From: Natrinema sp. DC36 | Lineage (GTDB): Archaea; Halobacteriota; Halobacteria; Halobacteriales; Natrialbaceae | Direction: 5' to 3' | DNA: 64,000 nucleotides | NCBI RefSeq assembly: GCF_020405225.1 | Contig: NZ_CP084472.1 | Coordinates: 1,240,001-1,304,000, forward strand | Notes under the pieces: model-generated | The model's input: only the letters and a program-made list of their open reading frames with translations | What the model was told of the DNA's origin: nothing | The model's database searches: none | Shown: in pieces, positions 9,075 to 18,556 of the stretch | How positions within the stretch are numbered: the stretch's first letter is position 1 | How the letters are laid out: each line of letters opens with the position of its first letter | Translations under genes and position numbers: made by a program

Positions 9075-9860
9075 TCACACGAGATCGCCGCTTCCGCGTG
9101 CGGACGGATTGGCCTCGAGCGTCGGTATTTCTCCCGTTTCGGCGAGACTCTTGAATCGGCGTAGCGCCGTTTGGGCGATCGTCTTCGGGACGATTCCCAG
9201 TCGCTGCACCACTGCGGCTCCCAGTTTGCCGCCGGGCGGATCGAACTGCAACTGAAGCGTCACTTGGGTCCCTCGATCCCCCGGGGCCGGCCGAAAGCGA
9301 ACTTCGCCGTCGGCCGGAATCGTCGCTCCCTCGAGCGACTCCCACCGCAGGAGTTCTCCGGGCCGGTCGTCCACGATTTCCGTCTCCCAGGTCAGGGACG
9401 GTCCCCGTGGCGGGTGTACTTCCCAGTGATGGCGGTCTTCGCCGGCCTCCGTCACCTCGGCGACGGGACCCATGATTCGCGTCAACTGCTCCGGATCGCG
9501 CCAGTACGCTGTGAGTTCGTCCGCAGGGACGCCGACCGTGATCGTCCGATCGACCGTCATCGGTCCCACAGCACCGCCGAGGGTCGGTCCATCGAGCTCT
9601 TCGGTCGCTACTGAACCGAGCGTCCTGAGGGGGCGGCTCGCACCGCTCAGTCCTCGAGCGACGAGCCAGCCGCCGCCCAGTGCCATCGCTCCGCCGACGA
9701 GCGACCGTCGCCTGAGTCCGGCGACAACCAGTGCGCCGCCGAAAGCCGTGGCGGCCAGTCGTTCGCCACGACCGATGGAGTGGTCGCCACGAGCGCGTTC
9801 CGATTCGGTCGTCTCACCGTCCGAGTCGCCAGGGATCGGCTCCGTTACGTGATCGCTCAT
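9075..9860 (-). CDS. SRPBCC (START-like) family protein with N-terminal membrane segment
   Basis: A 261-residue protein in two parts. Residues 1-75 are an acidic leader plus a glycine-rich hydrophobic stretch (ATAFGGALVVAGL, then VGGAMALGGGWLVARGL), resembling a DUF2892-type membrane hairpin. Residues about 95-245 form an SRPBCC/polyketide-cyclase-like domain, recognised by VDRTITVGVPADELTAYWRD, HWEVHPPRGPSLTWETEIV and ITQVTLQLQF-like strands (here GTQVTLQLQFDPPGG). Such proteins bind hydrophobic ligands in a helix-grip cavity, and haloarchaeal genomes contain several. The ligand is unknown. It stands alone. Confidence 0.75.
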   Translation of the reverse strand: MSDHVTEPIPGDSDGETTESERARGDHSIGRGERLAATAFGGALVVAGLRRRSLVGGAMALGGGWLVARGLSGASRPLRTLGSVATEELDGPTLGGAVGPMTVDRTITVGVPADELTAYWRDPEQLTRIMGPVAEVTEAGEDRHHWEVHPPRGPSLTWETEIVDDRPGELLRWESLEGATIPADGEVRFRPAPGDRGTQVTLQLQFDPPGGKLGAAVVQRLGIVPKTIAQTALRRFKSLAETGEIPTLEANPSARGSGDLV

Positions 9861-10578
9861 GCTGTCACAAGTGCGTCGGTTAGTTCGAACGAGCGAACGG
9901 CCGCTCGCCGGCGCAGTAGCGGCTCATCGGTCGGTGAACCCTCCGTTTCCCTCGATCGCGTCGGTTCCACCATCAAATGGGGCCGTGTCGGTACCACCGT
10001 CGAATGGGGCCGTGTCGGTCTCGTTTCGGAATAGTTCACACGGCAAACAGGACGGCGGTGATATTGTAGCTTACAACTGCAAATGCAACGCGTACCGGTG
10101 TTCGGTCGCCGACGATACCAGCAACCGGGCCGTTCGAGTCGCGTGGGACCCGTGTACTGTACACGCCAACCCAATGTCACCAGTTGATCGTTTCGCAATT
10201 TCCCTCGATCCGATAGACGATTTAGGGCACGGACTGCTCCCTCTCTCCAATCATATAGTTCATTTGATTGCTACCGTACGATACTATTATTTATATTTTA
10301 CAAGAACAACTCTTGCGGGAGATTCCTTCGGACGGGAAGAGGCAATACGAGACCGTCGAGACGAATCGATTCGACGACGAAAGACACCGACGGGAGAGGG
10401 ATACAGTTATTGAGTTCCCCCGGGAGGGCGTCCATCGACCAGCGGGTCAAACAAAGGTCGCTGAACTATCTCCGCTTGGAGTACTGTTATGTGTATGCTA
10501 TGTACGGGATACTGTCGGCAGCACCGAACGAATTGCACGAACCGATTCAGTCGTTCCGGATCGGCATCGCTCAGCGGC
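9861..10578. other. Intergenic, 718 nt, no supported gene
   Basis: No open frame here resembles a protein I know, and those present are Arg/Ser-rich shadows. The stretch holds a 27-bp tandem repeat (9961-10014) and an AT-rich segment about 10262-10305 (ATTATTTATATTTTAC) that could be a promoter with no recognisable gene behind it. Confidence 0.6.
9961..10014. repeat. 27-bp tandem repeat, two copies
   Basis: Two adjacent 27-nt units (9961-9987 and 9988-10014) are identical at 24 of 27 positions; each contains AATGGGGCCGTG. They lie in non-coding DNA upstream of the SRPBCC gene start. Confidence 0.8.
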
Positions 10579-12531
10579 TTAGATCTCCCGAACGTAGGCG
10601 TACTCGTCCGAGAGCGCTTCGGCGTCCTCGCGGAGCAGAGCGACGACGAGACAGTCGACGTGCTCCTCGAAGTACTCGATGAGATCGGCGATTCGGGTCG
10701 AGTCGATCGCCTCGAGTGAATCCAGGAGCATGAACGGAACGATTTCGTAGACGTCGTGAACCAGATAGCCTGCGAGTGCGAAGACCAGTCCGGTGACTTC
10801 GCGTTCGCTCTCCGAGAGGTGATCGACGGTATCCTCGTACGTCGCTCCGTCGTCGGTCGACCGAACGATGTGCAGGTCGAACGCGGTCCGCGTGACCTTC
10901 TGCCGCCCCTCCCGGACCGTCTTCTCACGACGATCGATCCAGATGCGGTCGATGTTTCGGTATTCGAGGATCGACAGGATCGACTCCATGTGCTCGTTGA
11001 ACGCGTCGACGGCGTTTTCTTCGATCCGGTCGACGCGCGTCCTGAGGTCGGTCAACTCTGCTTCGACGCCCTCGCGGCGGTCCTCGAGTTCGCTTCGCTC
11101 CTCGATTTTGTCCTCGATCTCCTCGATTCGGGCCTGGACGTCGTCTTGGTCGTCCTCGAGTCCCTCGAGTTCGAGCTCGAGACGGTTCAGTTCGCGGTGG
11201 GTGTCGATAACGTCGCCGTACTCCGCGTTTTCGAACGCTTCGGCCTCTGATTCGAGCTCGTCGATACGTGCCTGTTGCTGTTCGACTTCGGTGTCGAGTT
11301 CCTCGATGCGCTGTTCGCGGCGCTCGAGTTCGTCGTCGATCGCCGACAGCCGCGTTTCGATTTTCCCTCGTCGCTGTGTTCGCTCGCGAATCTCCTTCCG
11401 ACGCGAGGAGAGTTCGTCGATCTGTGCTTGCAACTCGCTTCGTTCCTCGAGCTGTTCCTGGCGGAGCGATCGCAATCGCTCGAGCGTCGATTCGATCCGG
11501 TTGCGGCCGACCTGCGAGCCACACGTCCAGCAGACGACGTCGTCGTCCGCAAGGAGTTGTTCGGTAATGTCGCCGTCGTCTTCGTCCGCCGATTCGACGT
11601 GGTCCTCGAGATCCAGCTCGAACCCGTCGTCTGCGAGCCGTTCCTCGTTGAATCGGATCACGCTCTGCAGTTCGCTAACGGTCGTATCGAGCGACCGCTT
11701 TCGGGCGCGAAGCTCCTGAATCCGCCCTTCGAGCCGATCCGCCGACTCGTGATCGTCGTCAAAGGCCTCGAGTTCCGCCTCCAGCTCGTCGCGTTCCCGC
11801 TCGAGTTCGGCGTAGCTCTCCCGTTCGGTCTCGAGATCGTACTCGATGGACTCGAGTTCGGTCCGCGCCGTCTGGAGGTCGGCGAACGCCGATTCGATCT
11901 CCGCTTTCCGGTCGCGGCTCGCCTCGACGTCGAGATCGAACGCCTCGAGTTCGTCCTCGAGATCGGCGATTTCCTCAGTTGTCGTTTCGATCTCGTCCTC
12001 GAGTTCCCGTTTCTTCGACTCGAGCCCCGGGAGTTCGGAATCGAGTTGTTCGAGCCGCTCGAGGCGATCGTCGAGGTCGCGTTTTTCGGCCTCGAGGGTG
12101 GAAATTTCGGCTTCGATCTCGTCCGTATCGATCGGACGCATGATGAGTTCGCGAAGCTCGTCGCCGCGTCTCACTGCCCGGCGTGCTTCGTTGGATTCGA
12201 GCAGGAAGGCAAAGAGGTCCGCGAGTTCCGGATCGTCGAGATAGGGATCACCGTCGAAGACCACTTCGCCGTTGCGTCGCTCGAGGTATCGCTCGTATTG
12301 TTCACCGTCGAATTCCAATTCGGCGCGACCGGCGTCCGCATCGCCTTTCAGCGAGGAGCGCCGACTGCCCAGCGCGGCCATGATCGTCTGGAGAAACGAC
12401 GTTCGGTTCGTCGCGTTCCGTCCAGTCAGGACGTTGACGCCGGGTTGAAGCGTTACCTCGCTACTATCGATACCGCCGATATTCTCCGCGAGAACGGTAA
12501 TCGACGAGGTGACTGACTCTGGAGATGACAC
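10579..12531 (-). CDS. Archaea-specific SMC-related protein (Sph3-like)
   Basis: A 650-residue SMC/Rad50-like protein. An N-terminal nucleotide-binding lobe (residues 1-130) is followed by long coiled coils rich in Glu/Arg/Leu (about 135-330 and 345-535), a CxxC hinge with Cys334 and Cys337 (CWTCGS) like the Rad50 zinc hook, and a C-terminal lobe with LSESEREVTGL and MLLDSLEAID. The P-loop is degenerate: GRNATNRTS at 37-45 has Ala, Asn and Arg where Gly, Gly and Lys are expected, and the Walker B reads LLDS. It starts with GTG, 23-31 nt after a CTATAAATG box. Its neighbour is rdfA; in Haloferax volcanii rdfA is adjacent to the SMC-like gene sph3 and both affect cell shape. The role here is inferred from that pairing. 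Confidence 0.8.
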   Translation of the reverse strand: MSSPESVTSSITVLAENIGGIDSSEVTLQPGVNVLTGRNATNRTSFLQTIMAALGSRRSSLKGDADAGRAELEFDGEQYERYLERRNGEVVFDGDPYLDDPELADLFAFLLESNEARRAVRRGDELRELIMRPIDTDEIEAEISTLEAEKRDLDDRLERLEQLDSELPGLESKKRELEDEIETTTEEIADLEDELEAFDLDVEASRDRKAEIESAFADLQTARTELESIEYDLETERESYAELERERDELEAELEAFDDDHESADRLEGRIQELRARKRSLDTTVSELQSVIRFNEERLADDGFELDLEDHVESADEDDGDITEQLLADDDVVCWTCGSQVGRNRIESTLERLRSLRQEQLEERSELQAQIDELSSRRKEIRERTQRRGKIETRLSAIDDELERREQRIEELDTEVEQQQARIDELESEAEAFENAEYGDVIDTHRELNRLELELEGLEDDQDDVQARIEEIEDKIEERSELEDRREGVEAELTDLRTRVDRIEENAVDAFNEHMESILSILEYRNIDRIWIDRREKTVREGRQKVTRTAFDLHIVRSTDDGATYEDTVDHLSESEREVTGLVFALAGYLVHDVYEIVPFMLLDSLEAIDSTRIADLIEYFEEHVDCLVVALLREDAEALSDEYAYVREI

Positions 12532-12553
12532 GAGGGTTATTTCACGCCGCCGG

Positions 12554-12562
12554 CTATAAATG
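12554..12562 (-). promoter_or_regulatory. TATA box of the SMC-related gene
   Basis: CTATAAATG on the plus strand (CATTTATAG on the coding strand) lies 23-31 nt before the GTG at 12531. This supports a leaderless mRNA and decides that start. Confidence 0.6.
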
Positions 12563-12597
12563 CTATGCGGTAACGGCCGTTTTTCCGACGTGTTACG

Positions 12598-13224
12598 TTA
12601 TGACATCTCCCCGCTCTCACAGTCGCAGCCGCCCTGATCGAGCAACTCGGCGACGGAATAGTCGGTTCCGCAGTTCCCGCAAATGGTCCGGACATCGACG
12701 AAGACGTCGTACTCCCGGTCCGTAATTTCCTCGGCGTTTCTCAGTTCCTCGAGCGTGGATTCCGTGACGACTTGCGTTCGGCCGGCGAGTCGCTGAACGG
12801 TCTCTTTCTTTCGTTCGAGTCGGTCCTCGGTGTCCTCGTCGGGAAGGGACGCGTCGCGAACGTTCGTGAGATACGTATAGATCGTCTGATGAGTGACGAA
12901 ATCGGAGCGGACGGCGTCGATGTCGACCCCTGATCGTTCCAGTTCGCGACGCTTTCTAACCGCGTCCGAGCGCGACACGTCATCGTCCGTTAACGTTCGA
13001 TAGAGCGTTTCGATATCGGAATCGAGTACCGATCCGCCCGCATCGCGGAGGGCCGCTCGGAGGACGGCCTTGTTGAACTCCGTCGCGAGGTCGCGGAGAC
13101 TCGTTCGGTCCGTTCCGTCGCCGATCCACTCGGTCTCGAGGCGATCCCCCCACGACTCGAGGTCGTACTGGTCTATCACCCGCTCGATTTTGGTCCGACG
13201 CCCACCGCTCGAGTCGTCTGTCAT
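12598..13224 (-). CDS. rdfA: Rod-determining factor A
   Basis: A 208-residue soluble protein matching haloarchaeal RdfA. The N-terminus reads KIERVIDQYDLESWGDRLE, followed by WIGDGTDRTSLRDLATEFN (WxG-x6-SLRxLAxxFN), and the C-terminal zinc-ribbon-like part has CGNCG near residue 180 and a closing CDC. RdfA is needed for the rod-shaped stage in Haloferax volcanii. The frame can begin four codons earlier at 13236, but MTDDSSGG at 13224 fits the family. It lies 66 nt upstream of the SMC-related gene on the same strand, which also has a TATA box of its own. A perfect palindrome lies just upstream. Confidence 0.85.
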   Translation of the reverse strand: MTDDSSGGRRTKIERVIDQYDLESWGDRLETEWIGDGTDRTSLRDLATEFNKAVLRAALRDAGGSVLDSDIETLYRTLTDDDVSRSDAVRKRRELERSGVDIDAVRSDFVTHQTIYTYLTNVRDASLPDEDTEDRLERKKETVQRLAGRTQVVTESTLEELRNAEEITDREYDVFVDVRTICGNCGTDYSVAELLDQGGCDCESGEMS

Positions 13225-14217
13225 ACCGGAAATCACTGACGCCTATCGTACAAGTGTTGCGGTTACCGCAATAGGACCCTGGCCACGTACACACTCGACT
13301 ATCATATTAGTATCGGAAACGGTCTGTAGTACGATTTTGTAATCTATCGAATACGAGACGGCTCCGATCGACAATATGTATGTTTGACGATACGCTGTCG
13401 TCTGCCGATGAAACGTGCAATACAAGCGCGATTACAACCCGATGGAACGCGGTCCGTCATGGGAGGAGACTTCCAATCATCGCGCTATACCTATTCGTAC
13501 GCTGACCTCTCAACCGTGGTCCCGGTTGGCGGAGCGGTCCCCAGAGAGTAGCGGCAGCGGGTACCGATCGCCGGCGGTTTGTTGGCCACTCGCAGGCCGT
13601 CGGCCACCGGCGGTTACAGAGATAGGGCTGTAATTGTGTTGGCTCGATTTTCGGATCCTCCTCGGGACGAGGCCCCGTCGCGGTTCGCGGACGAACCGCC
13701 GTTTGGTGCCGTTCGAACGTGAGATTTCCGTTTGCGCGATCGTGTAACGGGTCCGGTCGGCGATAGCCGCGAGGAGCAGCGTGTTCACGGTGTCCGAACG
13801 GGGTGTCGCGTTCGTTCGTCCTCCGATCTGAACGCCCGGTTCTCGCTGTCGAACGCTACTCAGTCGGTCGACGAGTAGAGTGGTGGCGAAGACTGCGTCG
13901 CAGGCCATCGGTTCGACCGCCGCAGGTCGGATACCCGCTCCGATAGACGGCGTCTGCTACTACCGGCTGGGTCGCCGATGAAACCGGCGAGATCAAAACG
14001 TTGTTTCCCATTACCGAACGGTGTGCGACCCGGCTGGCTCGAGTCGTTCGCTCCGATTCGATGGACAGACCCGTGGCGGCTCCTGTCGACGAGCGACGGC
14101 GAATTTTCAGCGCGATATCGACCGGCAATTGCTGTTCGTCGTCGTGGAGATTCCGTTTCACGCCCGTCGTCGCTGAAGGGGAATAAGTTTAACACGGCCC
14201 TTCCCAAAGGGGGAGCC
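13225..14217. other. Intergenic, 993 nt, no supported gene
   Basis: Frames of 100-130 codons exist on the minus strand (for example 13510-13908) but their Arg/Ser-rich translations lack haloarchaeal acidity and match nothing I know. No tRNA, RNase P RNA or SRP RNA fold was evident by eye. The left end carries the rdfA promoter region and palindrome. Confidence 0.55.
13257..13271. promoter_or_regulatory. Palindromic operator candidate upstream of rdfA
   Basis: TTGCGGTTACCGCAA is a perfect 15-nt palindrome (7-bp arms, one central base). It lies 33-47 nt before the rdfA ATG, at or just upstream of where the BRE/TATA element of a leaderless promoter would be. Confidence 0.5.
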
Positions 14218-14346
14218 ATGACAGCTCCCGAAGAAGTAGTGGGACAGACGTATCGATGTCCAGATTGTGAGGGGAAACTCTCGTTCGAACGGCGATCGTG
14301 GGGATGTGTCGATTGCGGTCACGTTCCGCGTCACGCCGCGGATTGA
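14218..14346 (+). CDS. Small zinc-finger protein (42 aa)
   Basis: A 42-residue protein with two CxxC pairs: CPDCEG around residue 14 and CVDCGH around residue 31, on a short basic scaffold (FERRSWG between them). It fits the class of haloarchaeal zinc-finger micro-proteins, several of which have regulatory phenotypes in Haloferax, though no specific homologue can be named. The sequence AATAAGTTTAACAC lies about 25-35 nt upstream and the context GGGGGAGCC precedes the ATG closely. It is 98 nt upstream of maeB on the same strand. Confidence 0.65.
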   Translation: MTAPEEVVGQTYRCPDCEGKLSFERRSWGCVDCGHVPRHAAD

Positions 14347-14444
14347 TCACGGATTTTTGGTACAGACCGGCTCTCTAACGGCGTGAATCGGCCGATCAGA
14401 AGCGTACACTTTTGTCGATCCGCTGGCGACACACGAGCACAACA

Positions 14445-16700
14445 ATGGATGAAGACGCGCTCGAGTATCACCGTGCCGATCCGCCGGGCAAGATCGAGAT
14501 TTCGACGACGAAACCGACGAACACGCAACGCGACCTCTCGCTGGCGTACTCGCCGGGCGTGGCCGCGCCGTGTCGAGAGATCGACGCGGACGCGGACGAC
14601 GCCTACCAGTACACGACGAAGGGCAACCTCGTCGGCGTCGTCTCGAACGGCTCGGCCGTGCTCGGACTCGGCGACATCGGTGCACAGGCGTCGAAACCGG
14701 TCATGGAGGGCAAAGGCGTCCTGTTCAAGCGGTTCGCCGACATCGACGTGTTCGATATCGAACTCGACCTCGACGAACCGGACGCGTTCGTCGAATCGGT
14801 CGCCGCGATGGAGCCGACGTTCGGCGGTATCAATCTCGAGGATATCGCGGCTCCCCACTGCTTCGAAATCGAGAAACGCCTCCGAGATCGGCTGTCGATC
14901 CCGGTCTTTCACGACGACCAACACGGCACCGCAATCATCAGCGGGGCTGCGCTGCTCAACGCCGTCGAAATCTCCGGCAAGGACCTCGAGTCGCTCGCGG
15001 TCACGTTCGCCGGTGCGGGTGCGGCCGCGGTCGCGACGGCCAAGTTCTACGTCTCACTGGGTGTCAAACGAGAGAACATCACGATGTGCGATATCGACGG
15101 GATTCTGACCACTGAACGGGCCGAGTCCGGCGATCTGAACGAGTATAATCGGGAGTTCGCCAGCGACGTACCCGAAGGCGGCATCGCGGAGGCGATAGCG
15201 GGCGCGGACGTCTTCGTTGGCCTCTCGGCCGGCGGCATCGTCAGTCAGGAGATGGTCCGATCGATGGCCGACGACCCGATCATCTTCGCGATGGCCAACC
15301 CCGATCCGGAGATCGGCTACGAGGACGCCAAAGACGCCCGCGACGATACGGTTATCATGGCCACCGGCCGCTCCGACTACCCGAATCAGGTCAACAACGT
15401 CCTCGGTTTCCCTTTCATCTTCCGCGGCGCACTCGACGTGCGTGCGACCGAGATCAACGAGGAGATGAAAGTCGCGGCGGCGTCGGCGCTGGCCGAGCTG
15501 GCCAAACAGGACGTGCCGGACTCGGTGGTGAAGGCGTACGGCGATCGGCCGCTCCAGTTCGGCCCGGACTACATCATTCCGAAGCCGCTGGATGCGCGCG
15601 TCCTCTTCGAGGTCGCCCCCGCAGTCGCGCGGGCAGCGATCGATTCCGGCGCGGCCCGTGTCGACCTCGACGTCGACGAGTACGTCGAAGCCCTCGAGGC
15701 GCGACTCGGCAAGTCCCGAGAGATGATGCGGGTCGTGTTGAACAAGGCGAAATCCGATCCGAAGCGCATCGCGCTGGCCGAGGGGACCGACGAGACGATC
15801 GTACGGGCGGCCTCCCAGATCGTCGAACGAGGCATCGCTGAGCCGGTTCTGATCGGCGACGAGGACGAGGTTCGAAGCACGGTCACGAATCTCGGCCTCG
15901 AGTTCGAACCGGACGTCGTCGACCCCGAGGGCGGCGAGTACGAAGCGTATACCGAACACCTCTACGAGCGACGGAAGCGCAACGGCGTCACTCGCCGCGA
16001 GGCAGCGTCGATGATCCGCGACGACACCAACTACTTCGGCAGCGTCATGGTCGACCGCGGCGACGCCGACGCGATGCTGACGGGACTGACGAACCACTAT
16101 CCGTCGGCGCTCCGGCCGCCCCTGCAGGTGATCGGCACGGCCGACGACGCCGACTACGCCGCCGGCGTCTACATGCTGACGTTCAAGAATCGTGTCATCT
16201 TCGTGGCCGACGCGACGGTCAATCAGGCTCCCGACGAGGACGTCCTCGAGGAAGTCACTCGCCACACCGCAGCGCTGGCTCGCCGGTTCGACGTCGAGCC
16301 TCGCGCCGCCCTCCTCTCGTACTCGGACTTCGGCAGCGTCGACAACGAAGGGACGCGGAAACCTCGCGAAGCGGCCCGTCGGCTCCGTGCTGATCCCGGC
16401 GTCGACTTCCCCGTCGACGGGGAGATGCAGGCCGACACCGCCGTCCTCGAGGAGATGCTGACCGGCACCTACGAGTTCAGCGATCTCGAGAAACCGGCGA
16501 ACGTGCTGGTCTTCCCGAACCTCGAGGCCGGTAACATCGGCTATAAACTGCTCCAGCGGCTCGGTGGGGCCGACGCTATCGGCCCGATGCTGGTCGGGAT
16601 GGACGAACCGGTTCACGTCCTCCAGCGGGGCGACGAGGTCAAGGACATCGTCAACCTCGCGGCCGTGGCGTCGGTCGACGCGCAGGACGACGAGTCCTGA
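14445..16700 (+). CDS. maeB: Malic enzyme (NADP-dependent) with C-terminal phosphotransacetylase-like domain
   Basis: A 751-residue two-domain protein. Residues 1 to about 420 are malic enzyme: [15 protein letters not shown], the [22 protein letters not shown] block, [15 protein letters not shown] and the nucleotide-binding [21 protein letters not shown]. Residues about 430-751 are a phosphate acetyltransferase-like domain ([17 protein letters not shown], then [19 protein letters not shown] and [23 protein letters not shown]), which in this family is thought to sense acetyl-CoA and not to catalyse. The enzyme converts malate to pyruvate plus CO2 and NAD(P)H, useful in gluconeogenic growth or NADPH supply. 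Cofactor preference is from family annotation. Confidence 0.92.
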   Translation: MDEDALEYHRADPPGKIEISTTKPTNTQRDLSLAYSPGVAAPCREIDADADDAYQYTTKGNLVGVVSNGSAVLGLGDIGAQASKPVMEGKGVLFKRFADIDVFDIELDLDEPDAFVESVAAMEPTFGGINLEDIAAPHCFEIEKRLRDRLSIPVFHDDQHGTAIISGAALLNAVEISGKDLESLAVTFAGAGAAAVATAKFYVSLGVKRENITMCDIDGILTTERAESGDLNEYNREFASDVPEGGIAEAIAGADVFVGLSAGGIVSQEMVRSMADDPIIFAMANPDPEIGYEDAKDARDDTVIMATGRSDYPNQVNNVLGFPFIFRGALDVRATEINEEMKVAAASALAELAKQDVPDSVVKAYGDRPLQFGPDYIIPKPLDARVLFEVAPAVARAAIDSGAARVDLDVDEYVEALEARLGKSREMMRVVLNKAKSDPKRIALAEGTDETIVRAASQIVERGIAEPVLIGDEDEVRSTVTNLGLEFEPDVVDPEGGEYEAYTEHLYERRKRNGVTRREAASMIRDDTNYFGSVMVDRGDADAMLTGLTNHYPSALRPPLQVIGTADDADYAAGVYMLTFKNRVIFVADATVNQAPDEDVLEEVTRHTAALARRFDVEPRAALLSYSDFGSVDNEGTRKPREAARRLRADPGVDFPVDGEMQADTAVLEEMLTGTYEFSDLEKPANVLVFPNLEAGNIGYKLLQRLGGADAIGPMLVGMDEPVHVLQRGDEVKDIVNLAAVASVDAQDDES

Positions 16701-16751
16701 TCGGCGGACCGGCTATCGTCGTCAGTCGTCGTTCGCGGGGGAACCGACCGA

Positions 16752-18269
16752 TCACAGCGGCTCGAGGGTCCACCGCTGGCTCGCGGAGCCGTTCGGGGTC
16801 TCCTGAATCACATCGGCGCCGTCGCTCGCCGACGAGCCCTGCACGTCGAGGGCGAGACCGCTGTTGACGTTCTCGATCGTATAGGTTCCGTCGCCGTTGC
16901 CGTTCAGGAGCCACTTCTGCATCGGGCCGGCCCACCAGCCCCACTGGTGGATACTCGTCCCGGCCGCCGTCGAACCGTCCGGAACGTCGGCGGCCCGGTC
17001 GCTGTTCTCGTTGACGAGCCGATACTGGTCGCTACCGAGGAATTCCACCCACCACTGCTGATTCTCCCCGCCGTGCCAGGCCCACTGCACCACGTTCGCG
17101 CCGTCGGCCGTCGACGACTCGTACACCTCGAGGGCCTTCCCCGTCGCCGCGTTCTCGATTCGATAGACGCCGTCCGAGACGGGCCCCGTGTCGGCGGTGT
17201 GGGGCACGCGGCTCTGGTAACTGGGAGTCCCGTCGCCGGCGACGACCGGCCAGCCGTCCTCCCACTGGATGCGGTCGGTCATGAGGATGCGGTTCCACGT
17301 ACCGTCGACGAACTCCGGTTCCTGATCGTCGTAGGCGTGATAGAGCATCCACCAGTCGCCGTTGTCGTCCTGAATCGCCCCGTTGTGGCCGGGCGCGGTG
17401 AACCGGTCATTGCCCGAGAGGACCGCGACGCCGCTGTTGTGTTCGTTCAGGTCGCGAAGATCCGTCCCGTTCTGATTGTAGTAGGGGCCGGTGAACGACG
17501 TCGATCGGCCGACTTCGACCGAATACGTGCTGTCGTACCCCTCACAGCAGTAGCCGGTCGAGTAGAACAGGTAGTAGTAGCCGTCGCGCTCGAGGAGGAA
17601 CGGAGCCTCTCGGTGATCGCCCGCGAGGTGGAACGTCGTCCCGGGAACGTAGTCCGTGCCGTCAGCCGTCAGCTCGACCCCGTAGAGCCCGTACCAGCTT
17701 CCCCAGACGATGTAGGGAGTACCGTCGACGACGCGGAACTCCGAGTCGATTGCGTTTGTCATCCCGAGATCGCTCTCGCGGAAGACCGGCCCCTGATCCG
17801 TGAACGGTCCCTCGGGCGAATCGGCCGTCGCCAGTCCGATGCCGGGATCGTTGTCGCTCCCCCAGACCGAATACGAGTAGTACAGGTAGTACTGTCCGTC
17901 GTAGTAGTTGATGTCGGGCGCCCACAGCGACGCGTCGTCGCTGCGCCAGTCGGGGTAGCTCTCGAAGGCCTCGCCGACGTAGGTCCAGTCGACGAGGTCG
18001 CTCGAGCGGAGGATCGGAACCATCTCCTCCTGGGATTCCGAGTCCTTCTCCATGTTGGAGGCGTACGCGTAGTACGTCCCATCGCCGGTTCGGATGACGG
18101 TCGGATCGGGAAAAACGCGATCCGAATAGGTCGGATTGTGGTAGTGCGTCGCGCTCTCGTCGGCCGCGGCGGTCCCGGTCGATCCGACCGCGCCGGCGAC
18201 GGCGATCGAACCGGCTCCGATCGTTTTGAGAACGTCGCGTCTGCTGCGACTGTTGCTATCGAATAGCAT
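16752..18269 (-). CDS. Tat-exported GH43 glycosidase (arabinanase-like) with ricin-type lectin domain
   Basis: A 505-residue secreted enzyme. The N-terminus has a twin-arginine signal (SRRDVLKTIGAGSIAVAGAVG). The GH43 five-bladed propeller follows: Asp55 in FPDPT is the expected general base, NAIDSEF carries the pKa-modulating Asp, and HREAPFLLERDGYYYLFYS carries the expected acid Glu. Residues about 365-505 form a ricin-type beta-trefoil (CBM13-like) with repeated QW motifs (QQWWVEF, QKWLL, QRWTLEPL). The likely role is cleavage of arabinan or arabinoxylan outside the cell. A TATA box lies 22-31 nt upstream. The next gene upstream is a paralogue, which points to a tandem duplication. Confidence 0.88.
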   Translation of the reverse strand: MLFDSNSRSRRDVLKTIGAGSIAVAGAVGSTGTAAADESATHYHNPTYSDRVFPDPTVIRTGDGTYYAYASNMEKDSESQEEMVPILRSSDLVDWTYVGEAFESYPDWRSDDASLWAPDINYYDGQYYLYYSYSVWGSDNDPGIGLATADSPEGPFTDQGPVFRESDLGMTNAIDSEFRVVDGTPYIVWGSWYGLYGVELTADGTDYVPGTTFHLAGDHREAPFLLERDGYYYLFYSTGYCCEGYDSTYSVEVGRSTSFTGPYYNQNGTDLRDLNEHNSGVAVLSGNDRFTAPGHNGAIQDDNGDWWMLYHAYDDQEPEFVDGTWNRILMTDRIQWEDGWPVVAGDGTPSYQSRVPHTADTGPVSDGVYRIENAATGKALEVYESSTADGANVVQWAWHGGENQQWWVEFLGSDQYRLVNENSDRAADVPDGSTAAGTSIHQWGWWAGPMQKWLLNGNGDGTYTIENVNSGLALDVQGSSASDGADVIQETPNGSASQRWTLEPL

Positions 18270-18289
18270 GCATAGTGTCGATCAACGGA

Positions 18290-18300
18290 TTATATAATAA
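18290..18300 (-). promoter_or_regulatory. TATA box of the first GH43 gene
   Basis: The AT-only stretch TTATATAATAA lies 21-31 nt before the ATG at 18269, consistent with a leaderless transcript. Confidence 0.6.
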
Positions 18301-18456
18301 GTGTTTTGAATATTTAAATTGGTATTAGCTTGACGAAGACGAATCGATCCGTCTGCTCTCAAGACCGTTTCTGCCGATATCGAGGTGCTCGAGCGGATTT
18401 ACACCGAACGATGATCGTCGATCAGTCGTCGGCTCGATCCGTCGCGACGAAAGCGC

Positions 18457-18543
18457 CTACTGTGGGGTGAGCGTCCGGCGCTGGCTCGCGGCACCGGTCG
18501 GCGTCGCCCGAATCACGTCGGTTTGCGAGTACACAGCGAGTGA
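18457..18543 (-). pseudogene. Orphan C-terminal tail of a third ricin-type lectin domain
   Basis: Reading the minus strand to TAG at 18457-18459 gives LAVYSQTDVIRATPTGAA followed by SQRRTLTPQ and stop. This lines up with the last residues of the GH43 protein at 16752-18269 (ADVIQETPNGSASQRWTLEPL and stop), with R for the Trp of the QxW motif. It starts 14 nt after the stop codon of the second GH43 gene and in another frame, so it is not translated with it. It looks like the leftover end of a lectin module after recombination between GH43 paralogues. Confidence 0.65.
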
Positions 18544-18556
18544 AGGCGGAGCGCCG

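Noticed and set aside
10268-10582. 104-codon plus-strand frame after an AT-rich box
   Set aside because: The box looks like a promoter but the translation has no recognisable features and runs into the end of the SMC-related gene on the other strand.
13510-13908. 132-codon minus-strand frame in the gap before maeB
   Set aside because: Composition is basic, not acidic as in this proteome; no start signal, no recognised domain.
15054-18266. Very long frames opposite maeB and the GH43 genes (for example 15054-16616 minus, 16947-18266 plus)
   Set aside because: They are antisense shadows caused by GC-rich codon use; their translations are Arg/Val-rich and lack known domains, while the other strand encodes clear enzymes.
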